A stretch of 9,649 nt of DNA from Actinomycetota bacterium (GCA_005884155.1 VAXD01000090.1:5626-15274), one strand, 5' to 3'; shown: positions 1-7,991, counted from the stretch's first letter. Numbers and translations are program-made. Notes: generated from the sequence alone by a model not told the origin.

Positions 1-410
1 AGCGGGAACAGGAAGTCGGCCACGCCCATCCAGATGAGCCCGGCCGCGATGCCGAGCACACCCGCGATTCGTGCGCGGGCGGCGCCGCAGTGAGCAGCTG
101 CGCTGTAGACGGCCAGAAGCGCCCCGAACACCTCGGAGTCCGGCGTCGGAGCCGAGCCGACCGCGAGGGCCTGAATTGCCATCGTGCCCATCACGACCAC
201 CGCGACGGCGAACGGAGCGCGGCGCCGGAAGGCGAGCGGCAGCGTCATGAGCAGGGCGGCGGGCACGTAGATCGCCTTCGACGCAGTGAGGTAGTCCTGC
301 GACCCCAGCACGTCCTGCAGCACGAATGCGGCGAGCACGAGCGCGAGCGCCGTGTCGGCCCCGAACGGATGCTCGGTCACGAGCATGCGTGCCTTCTCGA
401 CGAGCCGCAT
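1..410 (-). CDS. Sensor histidine kinase, N-terminal membrane domain (partial)
   Basis: The minus strand is open from an ATG at 410 to the window edge (136 codons); the C-terminal kinase part lies outside. The translation begins MRLVEKARMLVTEHPF and then gives about five hydrophobic segments: TALALVLAAFVLQDVL, KAIYVPAALLMTLPLAF, FAVAVVVMGTMAIQAL, FGALLAVYSAAAH and AGVLGIAAGLIWMGVADFLF. Two of them are split by a short RRR loop. Hydrophobic hairpins with 'LPLAFRRRAPFAVA' followed by 'LLAVYSAAAH' are typical of the membrane sensor half (DUF7134-like) of actinobacterial NarL-family histidine kinases, which signal through HisKA_3/HATPase domains to a LuxR-type regulator. The kinase domain itself is not visible, so the assignment rests on the membrane pattern. 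The start is chosen because it puts a short charged segment before the first helix; its ribosome binding site is weak. The gene is divergent from the secreted-protein gene. Confidence 0.7.
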   Translation of the reverse strand, partial: MRLVEKARMLVTEHPFGADTALALVLAAFVLQDVLGSQDYLTASKAIYVPAALLMTLPLAFRRRAPFAVAVVVMGTMAIQALAVGSAPTPDSEVFGALLAVYSAAAHCGAARARIAGVLGIAAGLIWMGVADFLFP

Positions 411-557
411 ACTGCGACCGTACAGCCCCGGCGGCGCCGCGTCATCGGCCGAAAGGCAGAGCTGGATCCCCAAAGAGATCGGCCGCTCGGCAGAGGCAAG
501 GTTCCGCCTCCGGGCCCTCGCCGTAGCGTCGGTGCAACCAGACCGAAAGGAGGCACC
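411..557. promoter_or_regulatory. Divergent intergenic region between sensor kinase and secreted protein
   Basis: These 147 bases separate two divergent genes and must hold both promoters. No convincing -35/-10 pair was found. An 8-base direct repeat, atcggccg, occurs at 444-451 and 478-485, with start points 34 bases apart; it could be a binding-site pair but is weak evidence alone. The right end carries the Shine-Dalgarno sequence of the secreted protein. Confidence 0.4.
547..553 (+). promoter_or_regulatory. Strong ribosome binding site (aaggagg)
   Basis: AAGGAGG lies four bases before the GTG at 558. It decides the start of the secreted-protein gene. The reading frame is open upstream as far as position 90, but that part is antisense to the sensor kinase and has no signal-peptide character. 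Confidence 0.85.
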
Positions 558-1031
558 GTGCGCATCCGACACCTGATCCTTCTCGCTCTCGTGCTCGCAG
601 TCGCGGGCGGAACAGGCGCCTCGACCGCGTCCGCGTCGGGAGCTCAGACGATTACCGTCGTGGCACGCCAGGTCGACGTCAATCCCGGCGAGACCAATCC
701 CTGTGACGGCGACGTCGGAACAATCACCGACGACGAGCAGGACGTTTTCCATGTGACCGCTCAGGCGAGTGGGGCGCTCGAACTGAGCGGCCACGGCACC
801 GCCCGAGTCACCTTCGTCCCCGACGGAGGCGGCGTCAGCTACACGGGCCAGGAGACGTTCAACATCGCCGAGGCGGGGAGCGGCCCGACGTTCACGACGA
901 CGATGACGACGCATCTGCGCTTGCACGGAACCGACGGCTCGTTCATCACGATCCGCGAAGTGGCGCACCTGACGGTGAGCGCCGGCGACGTGCGGGTTGC
1001 GTTCGACCGGCCGACGTTCAGCTGCTCGTGA
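558..1031 (+). CDS. Small secreted protein of unknown function
   Basis: The product is 157 residues from a GTG start. Residues 1-28 form a classical Sec signal peptide: basic VRIRH, a hydrophobic core LILLALVLAVAGG, and an ASTASAS region for signal peptidase I. There is no lipobox cysteine, so it is probably soluble and exported. The mature part is rich in Thr, Val and Gly with alternating hydrophobic residues (VARQVDV, TARVTFVP, HLTVSAGDVRVAF), which suggests a small beta-sandwich. Only two cysteines occur, C49 in 'NPCDGD' and C156 in the terminal 'FSCS'. They could tie the two ends together by a disulfide. This resembles small secreted proteins of Gram-positive actinobacteria with an early NPC motif and a C-terminal cysteine, for which I know no function. 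A strong hairpin overlaps the stop codon, so the gene is probably monocistronic. Confidence 0.85.
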   Translation: MRIRHLILLALVLAVAGGTGASTASASGAQTITVVARQVDVNPGETNPCDGDVGTITDDEQDVFHVTAQASGALELSGHGTARVTFVPDGGGVSYTGQETFNIAEAGSGPTFTTTMTTHLRLHGTDGSFITIREVAHLTVSAGDVRVAFDRPTFSCS

Positions 1032-1085
1032 GCGACCGTAACGCGGCGCGGACCACGTGTCCGCGCCGCGGGCCTGTGCTCACGA
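1026..1085. terminator. Two-tier hairpin, probable transcription terminator
   Basis: A perfect 12-base stem (1042-1053 with 1059-1070, cgcggcgcggac/gtccgcgccgcg) closes a 5-base loop. It is enclosed by a coaxial 8-base stem (1026-1033 tcgtgagc with 1078-1085 gctcacga), with an unpaired or weakly paired stretch between. The outer stem contains the stop codon of the secreted-protein gene. There is no T-tract, which is common for GC-rich actinobacterial terminators. It may instead, or also, act as a leader structure for the next gene, which starts within about 50 bases. Confidence 0.65.
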
Positions 1086-1128
1086 ATTGACCCTTTCGGA
1101 GTCGCCGTTTTCGGCCGATAACAGCACC

Positions 1129-2108
1129 GTGGAAGCTGCGGAACAGGCCTGGCGGCCGCTTGGCGAACTTTTGCTCTCGAAGAACCTGATCGCGCGGACC
1201 GAGCTCGACCAGGCGCTGAGCGAGCAGGAGGAGACCGGCAAGCTGCTCGGCGCGATCCTCGTCGACCGCGGGTACATCTCCGGACCTGCGCTCGCGATCG
1301 CGCTGGCCGAGCAGTACGGCGTCGAGCTCGACCAGCAGCAAGGCTTCGGCACCGGTCTCTGGGCTGAGATCGAGCGGCGTCACCGCTCGGAGCGCGGGAT
1401 CGAGGAGTCGGACGAGCCGAAGGTCGAGGCGACGGTCTTGAAGCTCGAGCCGCCGCAGCCTTCCCTCGAGGCCGTCCCCGACCCCGAGCCCCAGCTGGAA
1501 CGGCTCGAGGACGAGAATCGCCGGCTACAAGACGAGATCGAGCGGCTGCACGCCGAGTTCACGCAGCTTCGGGTCATCGAGCCCGAGCCGGATCCGCAAC
1601 TGGAGCGGCTCGAGCAAGAGAACGGCCTGCTGCAGGTCGAAGTCGCGCGCGTGTGCGCGGAGCTCGCGGAGCTTCGTGCCATCGAGCCCGAGCCGGATCC
1701 GCAACTGGAGCTGCTCGAGGAAGAGAATCGCCGGCTGGGGGACGAGATCGAGCGCCTGCACACGGAATTCACGCAGACTCCCGTCATGGAGCCCGAGCCA
1801 GACCCGCAGCTAGAGCGGCTCGAAGAAGAGAATCGCCGCTTGCAGGACGAGATCGAGCTCCTGCACGCGGAGTCATCGAGGCTTCGGATCCGGATCCGGA
1901 TCCGGATCCCGAGCCCGAGCTGCCGTCGGCACACCTTCTGTTCGTGCCGACACCGGCGAAGTACCTGCTAGTCGAGCGCCAGGGCCCGCCGCCCGGCGCA
2001 GGTGACGAGATCGCGCTCTCGGAGGGAAGCTTCGTGGTCGGCAAGGTCGGCCGCTCGCCCGTTCCCGGCGAGCCACGCAGCTGCGCGTTTCTGCTCGCCC
2101 GCGCATAG
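1129..2108 (+). CDS. MshEN-domain coiled-coil repeat protein, with an apparent frameshift near 1870
   Basis: Residues 9-70 from the GTG at 1129 (AWRPLGELLLSKNLIARTELDQAL...LAEQYGVEL) match the MshEN/GspE N-terminal fold, a helical module that binds c-di-GMP in some type II secretion and pilus ATPases. A Pro/Glu linker follows, then four 35-residue repeats (PEPDPQLERLEEENRR... type), five heptads each, which should form a coiled coil. The first frame stays open to 1971 but turns into unlikely Arg/Ile/Ser/Cys residues after about 1873. The frame starting near 1872 instead gives VIEASDPDPDPDPEPEL, then HLLFVPTPAKYLLVERQGPP and a tail 'VGKVGRSPVPGEPRSCAFLL', ending at 2108. That tail reads as a genuine conserved C-terminus, so one protein seems to be split by a missing 16 bases. 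No ATPase domain is present, so this is not GspE itself. The start is uncertain: in-frame GTG at 1057 and TTG at 1087 lie in or beside the hairpin, and none has a clear ribosome binding site. The function is unknown. Confidence 0.7.
1477..1873 (+). repeat. Four tandem 105-base repeats encoding 35-residue coiled-coil units
   Basis: Repeat units start at about 1477, 1582, 1687 and 1792, exactly 105 bases apart. Corresponding 'Q-L-E' codons fall at 1492, 1597 and 1702. Each unit runs from a P-[ED]-P-[ED]-P turn through QLERLEEENRRLQDEIERLHAEF to a TQLRVIE-like end. Since 35 residues are five heptads, the units can form a continuous coiled coil with Pro-rich breaks. Unit 2 is the most diverged (ENGLLQVEVARVCAELAELR). 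Unit 4 is cut short by the apparent 16-base deletion. Confidence 0.9.
1885..1908 (+). repeat. Four copies of a 6-base repeat (cggatc)
   Basis: Four perfect copies of cggatc in tandem encode Asp-Pro repeats in the frame judged to be correct (DPDPDPDP) and Arg-Ile repeats in the other frame. A 6-base unit cannot change the frame by slippage, so it is a length-variable linker, not a phase switch. Confidence 0.85.
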
Positions 2109-2136
2109 CCGCAGCCTCGCTCGCCAGAATGGGCGG

Positions 2137-3030
2137 ATGAGCGCTCACCAGCACCGCCACGACTACGGCCGCCGGCCCCTTGCCGTCGCCCTCGCGCTGA
2201 TCGCCGGGCTGATGGTCGGCGAGGTCGTGTTCGGCGTCGTGGCGGGGTCGCTCGCGCTGTTCGCAGACGCCGGTCACATGCTCACGGACGTCGCGGCGCT
2301 CGCGTTGGCGCTCGGCGCCGCGGCGTACGCCGGCAGGCCCGCGCGCGGGCGCTGGACCTTTGGCTTCCGCCGCCTCGAGATCCTCGCGGCGCACGTGAAC
2401 GGGATCACGCTGCTGGTCGTCGGCGTCGTGATCGTCTACTCGGCGATTCGCCGCCTGGTGTCGCCGTCGGAGGTGCGCGGCGGGGTCGTGCTGATCGTCG
2501 CGCTCGCCGGGATTGCCGTGAACGTGCTGGCAACTGCGGTGCTCGCGCGCTCGAGTCGCGAGAGCCTGAACGTACGCGGCGCCTTCCTGCACGTCGCCAC
2601 CGACGTTGCCGCGTTCGCCGGCACCGCGGTGGCGGGCGCCGTCATCCTGGCGACCGGCTGGAACCAGGCGGACCCCGTCGCGAGCCTCGTCGTCGCCGGA
2701 CTGATCTTCTGGTCGAGCTACTCGCTCCTGCGTGAGTCGACGCGGATCCTGCTGGACGTCGCGCCGGAAGAGCCGCGCGAGATTGCCGACGCGATGCTCG
2801 GCGTGCCGGGCGTACAGCAGGTGCACGATCTCCACGTCTGGACCGTCGGCAGCGGCTTCCCGTCGGTATCCGCTCACGTCCTGGTGGATCCGGGCGCAGA
2901 CTGCCACGCCCTCCGCCGCGAGCTCGCGGCGCTTTTGGACGATCGTTTCTCGCTCGGGCACTCGACCCTCCAGGTCGAGCACGCGCCCAGTCGAGCGGGC
3001 GCCGGCAACCTGCCGATCGCATCGGGTTAG
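2137..3030 (+). CDS. Cation diffusion facilitator (CDF) transporter, CzcD/ZitB-like
   Basis: The 297-residue product fits the usual CDF length and architecture of six membrane helices plus a cytosolic C-terminal domain. CDF proteins export divalent cations, chiefly Zn2+ (also Co2+/Cd2+), in exchange for protons. The metal site is visible: 'FADAGHML TD' in helix 2 (D44, H47, D51) and 'HVATD' in helix 5 (H152, D156). The HxxxD pair in both helices is typical of Zn-CDFs. A short His-rich N-terminus (SAHQHRHDY) may deliver metal. The C-terminal domain (about 207-285) has the family motif 'VHDLHVWTVGSG' at 229-240 and 'HSTLQVEH'. The start ATG at 2137 is chosen because MSAHQHRH begins the typical N-terminus; a modest GGGCGG precedes it. 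It lies 28 bases after the coiled-coil gene and 10 bases before the dehydrogenase gene, so it may open an operon. Confidence 0.93.
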   Translation: MSAHQHRHDYGRRPLAVALALIAGLMVGEVVFGVVAGSLALFADAGHMLTDVAALALALGAAAYAGRPARGRWTFGFRRLEILAAHVNGITLLVVGVVIVYSAIRRLVSPSEVRGGVVLIVALAGIAVNVLATAVLARSSRESLNVRGAFLHVATDVAAFAGTAVAGAVILATGWNQADPVASLVVAGLIFWSSYSLLRESTRILLDVAPEEPREIADAMLGVPGVQQVHDLHVWTVGSGFPSVSAHVLVDPGADCHALRRELAALLDDRFSLGHSTLQVEHAPSRAGAGNLPIASG

Positions 3031-3040
3031 AGTCCCGCGC

Positions 3041-3732
3041 GTGGCGGGGCTCGAGGGAAAGACCGCGATCGTCACCGGCGCCTCGAGCGGGATCGGCGCC
3101 GCGATCGCACGCGCGCTGGCGGCGCAGGACGTGCGCGTGGCCGGCGGGGCGCGGCGGGTCGAGCAGCTCGAAACCGAGGTCAAGCTCGAGCTCGACGTCA
3201 CCGACCCGGCCAGCTGCGAGCGCTTCGTCGAGCAGGCGGTCGCAGAGCTCGGCGGCCTCGACATCCTGGTCAACAACGCGGGGCTCGGTCTCGGCCGCGA
3301 TCCGTTCGACGCGAGCACCGAGGAGGACGAGGAGACCGTGCTCGAGACCAACGTCCACGGCGTGCTGCGCATGACGCGGCTTTGCCTGCCGCACATCCGC
3401 GACGGCGGTCACATCGTCAACATGGGCTCGATCGCGGGCCGTTTGCCGTCCGCGGCTTCACCTACGCCCTCCGGGAGGACCTGCTCGGCCGCCCGATCCG
3501 CCTGACGACCGTCGACCCCGGCCTGGTCGAGTCGAACTTCTCGCGGGTCCGCTTCCGCGGCGACGAGGAGCAGGCGAACGCCGTCTACGCGAACGTCGAG
3601 CCGCTCACGCCTGACGACATCGCTGAATGCGTCCTCTTCGTCCTGACGCGCCCGCCGCATGTGAACATCGACGAGCTGGTCGTGAAGGCGCTCGCGCAGT
3701 CGAGCCCGGTCCGAATCGCGCGCGACGCCTGA
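3041..3732 (+). pseudogene. Short-chain dehydrogenase/reductase, frameshifted and lacking the catalytic YxxxK
   Basis: The first frame (GTG at 3041) encodes a Rossmann fold: TGASSGIG at residues 12-19 for NAD(P) binding, DVTD, LVNNAG at 77-81, the structural Asn in ETNVHG (N104), and the strand with the catalytic Ser in 'GHIVNMGSIAG' (S130). Directly after IAGR (about 3442) the frame breaks. The remainder, FAVRGFTYALREDLLG through 'LTTVDPGLVESNF' and 'LTPDDIAECVLFVLTRPPHV' to the TGA at 3730, continues in another frame. In intact relatives about a dozen or more residues ending in Y-x-x-x-K stand between IAG and FAVRG. They are absent here, so even a ribosome that shifted frame would make a protein without its catalytic Tyr/Lys. 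The closest family is the YdfG-like NADP-dependent 3-hydroxy acid dehydrogenases. The stop overlaps the next ATG (TGATG). Real gene decay and a sequence error are both possible. Confidence 0.88.
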
Positions 3733-5798
3733 TGGCACTCACGATCCTCGAGGGCTCGACGTTCTGCATCTGCGACGAGCTGGGCGACGTCGACGGCGAG
3801 ACCGAGGGGCTGTTCGCCGAGGACACCCGCTTCCTCTCGCTGCTGCGCCTGACGATCAACGGCGCGAAGCCGCTGCTGCTCTCGTCCGGCGTGGTCGAGT
3901 ACTTCTCCGCGGCGTTCTACCTGCGCAACCCGGCGGCCGGCGGCCTCCCGACCGACTCGCTCTCGATCACACGCGAGCGCTTCGTCGGCGAAGGCATGCA
4001 GGACAGGATCGTCATCCGCAACGAGGGCATGGAGCCGCTCTCGTTCGAGCTCGCACTGGAGCTCGCCACCGACTTCGCGGACATCCTCTCGGTCAAGGAG
4101 CACGACTTCTCGCTCGGCGACCCGACCCGCGCCAAGCCGCTCCCGCCGCCCGCCCATGTCCGCTTCGAGGAGGAGCACAACCAGTTCGTGCTCGAGGAGT
4201 CGAACGGCGGCATAGCCCGGACGCAGGTGATCCTCTCGCAGCGCGGCGAGATCGAAGGTTCGCGAGCCGCGTACCACCTGGAGCTTCAGCCGCGCGAGCA
4301 GTGGGAGCTTCGGCTCGACATCCTCGCTGCGATCGACGGGGACTCGATCGCGCCGAGAGCGGCCGAGCGGCAATTCGGCGAGGAGCTCACGCGCGTGCGC
4401 GAGTCGCTCGCGGCCTGGCAGCTGCGCGTCCCGCAGATCCGCAGCGACTGGGACGACCTCGCGCATAGCTTCTCGCGCTCGGTCGCCGACCTGGCCTCGC
4501 TCCGGATGCGCGGCGGCGGGCGCGCCGGTCGCCTGCCCGCGGCCGGGATGCCCTGGTTCATGACCGTCTTCGGCCGCGACACGATCATCACCTGCCTGCA
4601 GACGCTGCTCTTCGGGCCGGAGCTCGCCCGCACGGCGCTGGAGACGCTCGCCGAGCTGCAGGCCCGCGAGGACGACCCCGACATCGACGCCGAGCCGGGC
4701 AAGATCGTCCACGAGCTCCGCTCCGGCCGCGCCGCGGAAAACTGGTTCCGTGCCTACTACGGCACGGTCGACGCGACGCCGCTCTACCTCGTCTTGCTCT
4801 CGGAGGTCTGGCGCTGGACGGACGACTCTGCGCTGATGCGAGAGCTGAAGGAGCCGGCGCTGCGGGCGCTCGCCTGGATCGACGAGTACGGCGACCGAGA
4901 CGGCGACGGCTTCGTCGAGTACGAGCGGCGCACGCCGCGCGGGCTCGAGAACCAGTCATGGAAGGATTCCGGCGACTCGCAGCGCTTCCACGACGGGACG
5001 ATCGCGAAGGCGCCGATCGCGCCGGCCGAGGTGCAGGGCTACGTCTACGACGCGAAGCTCCGCACCGCCGAGCTCGCGCGCGAGATCTGGCGCGACCGCG
5101 CGCTCGCGGAGCGGCTCGAGCACGACGCACAGGAGCTTCAGCGCCGATTCAACGAGCAGTTCTGGACGGACGCGCGCGGCGGGTACTACGTGCTCGCGCT
5201 CGACGGGGAGAAGCGGCAGGTCGACTCCCTCTGCTCCAACGTTGGCCACCTGCTCTGGAGCGGAATCGTCCCGACGGAGCGCGTGGATGCGATCGTCGAC
5301 GCGGTCATGGGCCAGGACCTCTGGTCCGGCTGGGGCGTGCGGACGATGTCAGCCGGCGATGCCGGCTACAACCCGCTCTCGTACCACAACGGGACCGTCT
5401 GGCCGCACGACAACTCCCTGATCGCCCATGGGCTCGCTCGTCACGCGCGCTGGCCGGAGGCGCAGCGGATCATCCGGCGAATGCTCGGCGCGGCGGCGCA
5501 CTTCGGGCACCAGCTGCCGGAGGTGTTCGCGGGCATGCCGCGGGCCGAGACGCCGTTCCCGATCGCCTACCCGACAGCAGCGCGCCCGCAGGCCTGGGCG
5601 GCCGGGACGCCCGTGCTCCTGCTCCAGGTGCTGCTCGGCCTCGAGCCCGACCGGCGGCGGCACCAGCTCGAGACCAATGCGCCGGAGGAGCTGCCGTCGT
5701 GGTGCGGCCGCTCGCTGCGTCTGAGCGGGATCCGCGCGTTCGACCGGCAGTGGGACGTCCGCATGGAGCGCGGCCGAGTGACCGTCGAGGAAGCCTAG
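3732..5798 (+). CDS. Glycogen-debranching-type amylo-alpha-1,6-glucosidase
   Basis: The 688-residue product has the two-part layout of bacterial debranching glucosidases. Residues 5-200 form a beta-rich N-terminal domain (GDE_N_bis type, with 'LFAEDTRFLSLLRLTING' and 'RERFVGEGMQDRIVIRN'). Residues 235-650 form an (alpha/alpha)6 barrel like GDE_C/GH15-type enzymes. Barrel landmarks are 'GMPWFMTVFGRDTIIT' (272-287), 'GKIVHELR' (323-330), 'NQSWKDSGDS' (407-416), 'APAEVQGYVYDA' (430-441), 'LSYHNGTVWPHDNSLIAHG' (549-567) and 'PTAARPQAWAAGTP' (614-627). The family hydrolyses alpha-glucosidic linkages, classically alpha-1,6 branches of glycogen; the exact substrate here is not readable from sequence. 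There is no signal peptide, so the enzyme is cytosolic. The ATG at 3732 overlaps the dehydrogenase stop, suggesting translational coupling. A glycosyltransferase follows, a pairing that suggests glucan or glucoside turnover. Confidence 0.9.
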   Translation: MALTILEGSTFCICDELGDVDGETEGLFAEDTRFLSLLRLTINGAKPLLLSSGVVEYFSAAFYLRNPAAGGLPTDSLSITRERFVGEGMQDRIVIRNEGMEPLSFELALELATDFADILSVKEHDFSLGDPTRAKPLPPPAHVRFEEEHNQFVLEESNGGIARTQVILSQRGEIEGSRAAYHLELQPREQWELRLDILAAIDGDSIAPRAAERQFGEELTRVRESLAAWQLRVPQIRSDWDDLAHSFSRSVADLASLRMRGGGRAGRLPAAGMPWFMTVFGRDTIITCLQTLLFGPELARTALETLAELQAREDDPDIDAEPGKIVHELRSGRAAENWFRAYYGTVDATPLYLVLLSEVWRWTDDSALMRELKEPALRALAWIDEYGDRDGDGFVEYERRTPRGLENQSWKDSGDSQRFHDGTIAKAPIAPAEVQGYVYDAKLRTAELAREIWRDRALAERLEHDAQELQRRFNEQFWTDARGGYYVLALDGEKRQVDSLCSNVGHLLWSGIVPTERVDAIVDAVMGQDLWSGWGVRTMSAGDAGYNPLSYHNGTVWPHDNSLIAHGLARHARWPEAQRIIRRMLGAAAHFGHQLPEVFAGMPRAETPFPIAYPTAARPQAWAAGTPVLLLQVLLGLEPDRRRHQLETNAPEELPSWCGRSLRLSGIRAFDRQWDVRMERGRVTVEEA

Positions 5799-5960
5799 TG
5801 TTCCCCCCAGCAATGACCGCCCGTCTCTCGCCCGCTATCACTCTGCGCCAGAGCCCACCCTCGTCCTTACCCAGGCAACCAGCCTGGGCTGCGGACGAGT
5901 GCGGCCTCTGGCTTGGTGCTAGCGAACGAGAAACTGGGCGTCATCACTGGGGGAAACACT
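5797..5960. repeat. Large imperfect palindrome filling the spacer between two genes (ERIC/MITE-like element or structured RNA)
   Basis: Each base from 5797 to 5876 can be folded onto 5960 down to 5882 around a 5-base loop (aacca, 5877-5881). The paired blocks, all centred near 5879, are: agtgtt 5797-5802 with 5955-5960; cccccag 5804-5810 with 5947-5953; atgac 5813-5817 with 5940-5944; gccc 5819-5822 with 5936-5939; tctcg 5826-5830 with 5927-5931; gctatcac 5834-5841 with 5916-5923 (one mismatch); gccagag 5847-5853 with 5906-5912; ctcgtcc 5860-5866 with 5893-5899; cccaggc 5870-5876 with 5882-5888. By hand count about 60 of 80 arm positions pair. It begins inside the TAG of the debranching gene and ends inside the CTG start of the next gene. 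No transposase and no clear target duplication are seen. Confidence 0.85.
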
Positions 5961-6986
5961 GAGAATCGCGGTCCTCGCGCCGCCCTGGTTCGCGGTGCCG
6001 CCCACCGGCTACGGCGGGATCGAGTGGATCGTCTGGCTGCTCGCCGACGGCCTCACGGACGACGGCCACGAGGTGACGTTGTTCGCGTCGGGCGACTCGC
6101 GCACGAAGGCGAAGCTCGAGTCGGTCTTCGAGCACGCGCCGAGCGATCAGATCGGCCGCTCGCTGCCGGAGCTGCGCCACGTGCTCGCGTGCTACGAGCG
6201 GGCCGACGAGTTCGACGTGATCAACGACCACACGGGACCGCTCGGCGCGGTGCTCGGCGGGCTCGTCGAGACACCGGTCGTACACACGGTCCATGGGCCG
6301 CTCGACGGCGAGCCGGGTGAGGTGTACGAGGGCATCGGCCAGGTCGCGCCTCGGGTCGGGCTGATCTCGCTCTCGCTCAACCAGCGTCTCCCGAAGCCGG
6401 AGCTGAACTGGATCGCGAACGTCCCGAACGCGCTCGACCTCGAGCACTACCCATGCAAGCCGCACCGCGGCGACTACCTGCTCTACCTCGGGCGGATGAA
6501 TCACGAGAAGGGAGCGCACCGTGCTGTCGCCGTCGCGATGGAGCTGGGGCTCCCGCTGAAGCTGGCCGGCAAGGTGCGCGAGCAGAAGGAGCGCGAGTAC
6601 TTCGCGGAATTCGTCGAGCCGCACCTCGGCAACGGGATCGAGTACCTCGGCGAGGTCAACCACGGGACGAAGGTCGAGCTTCTCCAGAACGCGCGGGCCA
6701 CGCTCTTCCCGATCGAGTGGGAGGAGCCGTTCGGCCTCGTCATGATCGAATCGATGGCCTGCGGGACGCCGGTGATCGCCACCCGGCACGGCGCTGTCCC
6801 GGAGGTGCTCGAGGACGAGCGCGGCGGGGTGATCGTCGACCACTGGCGCGAGATCCCGGCGGCCCTGGAGCGCGCGGACGCGATCGAGCCTGCGGAGTGC
6901 CGCCGTTACGCGGAGGAACAGTTCGCGCCGGAGCGGATGGTCGGGGACTACGAGAACGCCTATCTGAAGGCGATCGACCAGAAGCC

Positions 6987-6990
<4 letters not shown>
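5959..6990 (+). CDS. GT4-family glycosyltransferase with an apparent CTG start
   Basis: From the CTG at 5959 the product has 343 residues with a GT-B fold. The N-terminal Rossmann half opens with 'RIAVLAPPWFAVPPTGYGGIE' (residues 2-22), the strand and Gly-rich loop where this GT4 branch normally begins right after its Met. The hinge is followed by 'YLLYLGRMNHEKG' (173-185), and the donor-binding E-x7-E motif lies in 'EEPFGLVMIESMACGTPVI' (E256 and E264). Retaining GT4 enzymes transfer sugars from nucleotide-sugar donors; neither donor nor acceptor can be told here. In this frame the stop at 5920 limits extension and no ATG, GTG or TTG lies upstream of 5995. Starting at the GTG at 5995 would delete the first beta-strand and half of the Gly loop. 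A purine run, GGGGGAAA (5949-5956), sits just before the CTG. The stop codon overlaps that of the convergent ABC ATPase gene. Confidence 0.88.

Positions 6991-7987
<997 letters not shown>

Positions 7988-7991
<4 letters not shown>

Noticed and set aside
90..557. In-frame upstream extension of the secreted-protein gene
   Set aside because: The extension is Arg/His-rich, lies antisense to the sensor-kinase membrane domain, and the strong AAGGAGG plus signal peptide place the start at 558.
1087..1122. TTGACC and GATAAC as a sigma-70 promoter
   Set aside because: The spacing between the two is 24 bases, too long for a normal promoter; only the GATAAC was kept as a weak remark.
1885..1908. The cggatc tandem repeat as a phase-variation switch
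   Set aside because: The unit is six bases, so gain or loss keeps the frame; it cannot toggle expression.
1873..3396. Long minus-strand open frame opposite the CDF and dehydrogenase genes
   Set aside because: It is a GC-skew shadow with low-complexity Arg/Asp-rich translation and no recognisable domain, while the plus strand carries clear families.
5797..5960. The palindrome as a tRNA or a simple terminator
   Set aside because: It has one long helix with no cloverleaf arms or TΨC-like sequence, and at about 80 bases per arm with no T-tract it is far larger than an intrinsic terminator.
5940..5990. CTGAGA near the glycosyltransferase start as part of a TPP riboswitch
   Set aside because: The other conserved TPP elements (the ACCTGA and GGGA-type segments in order) are absent, and the sequence runs into coding sequence.
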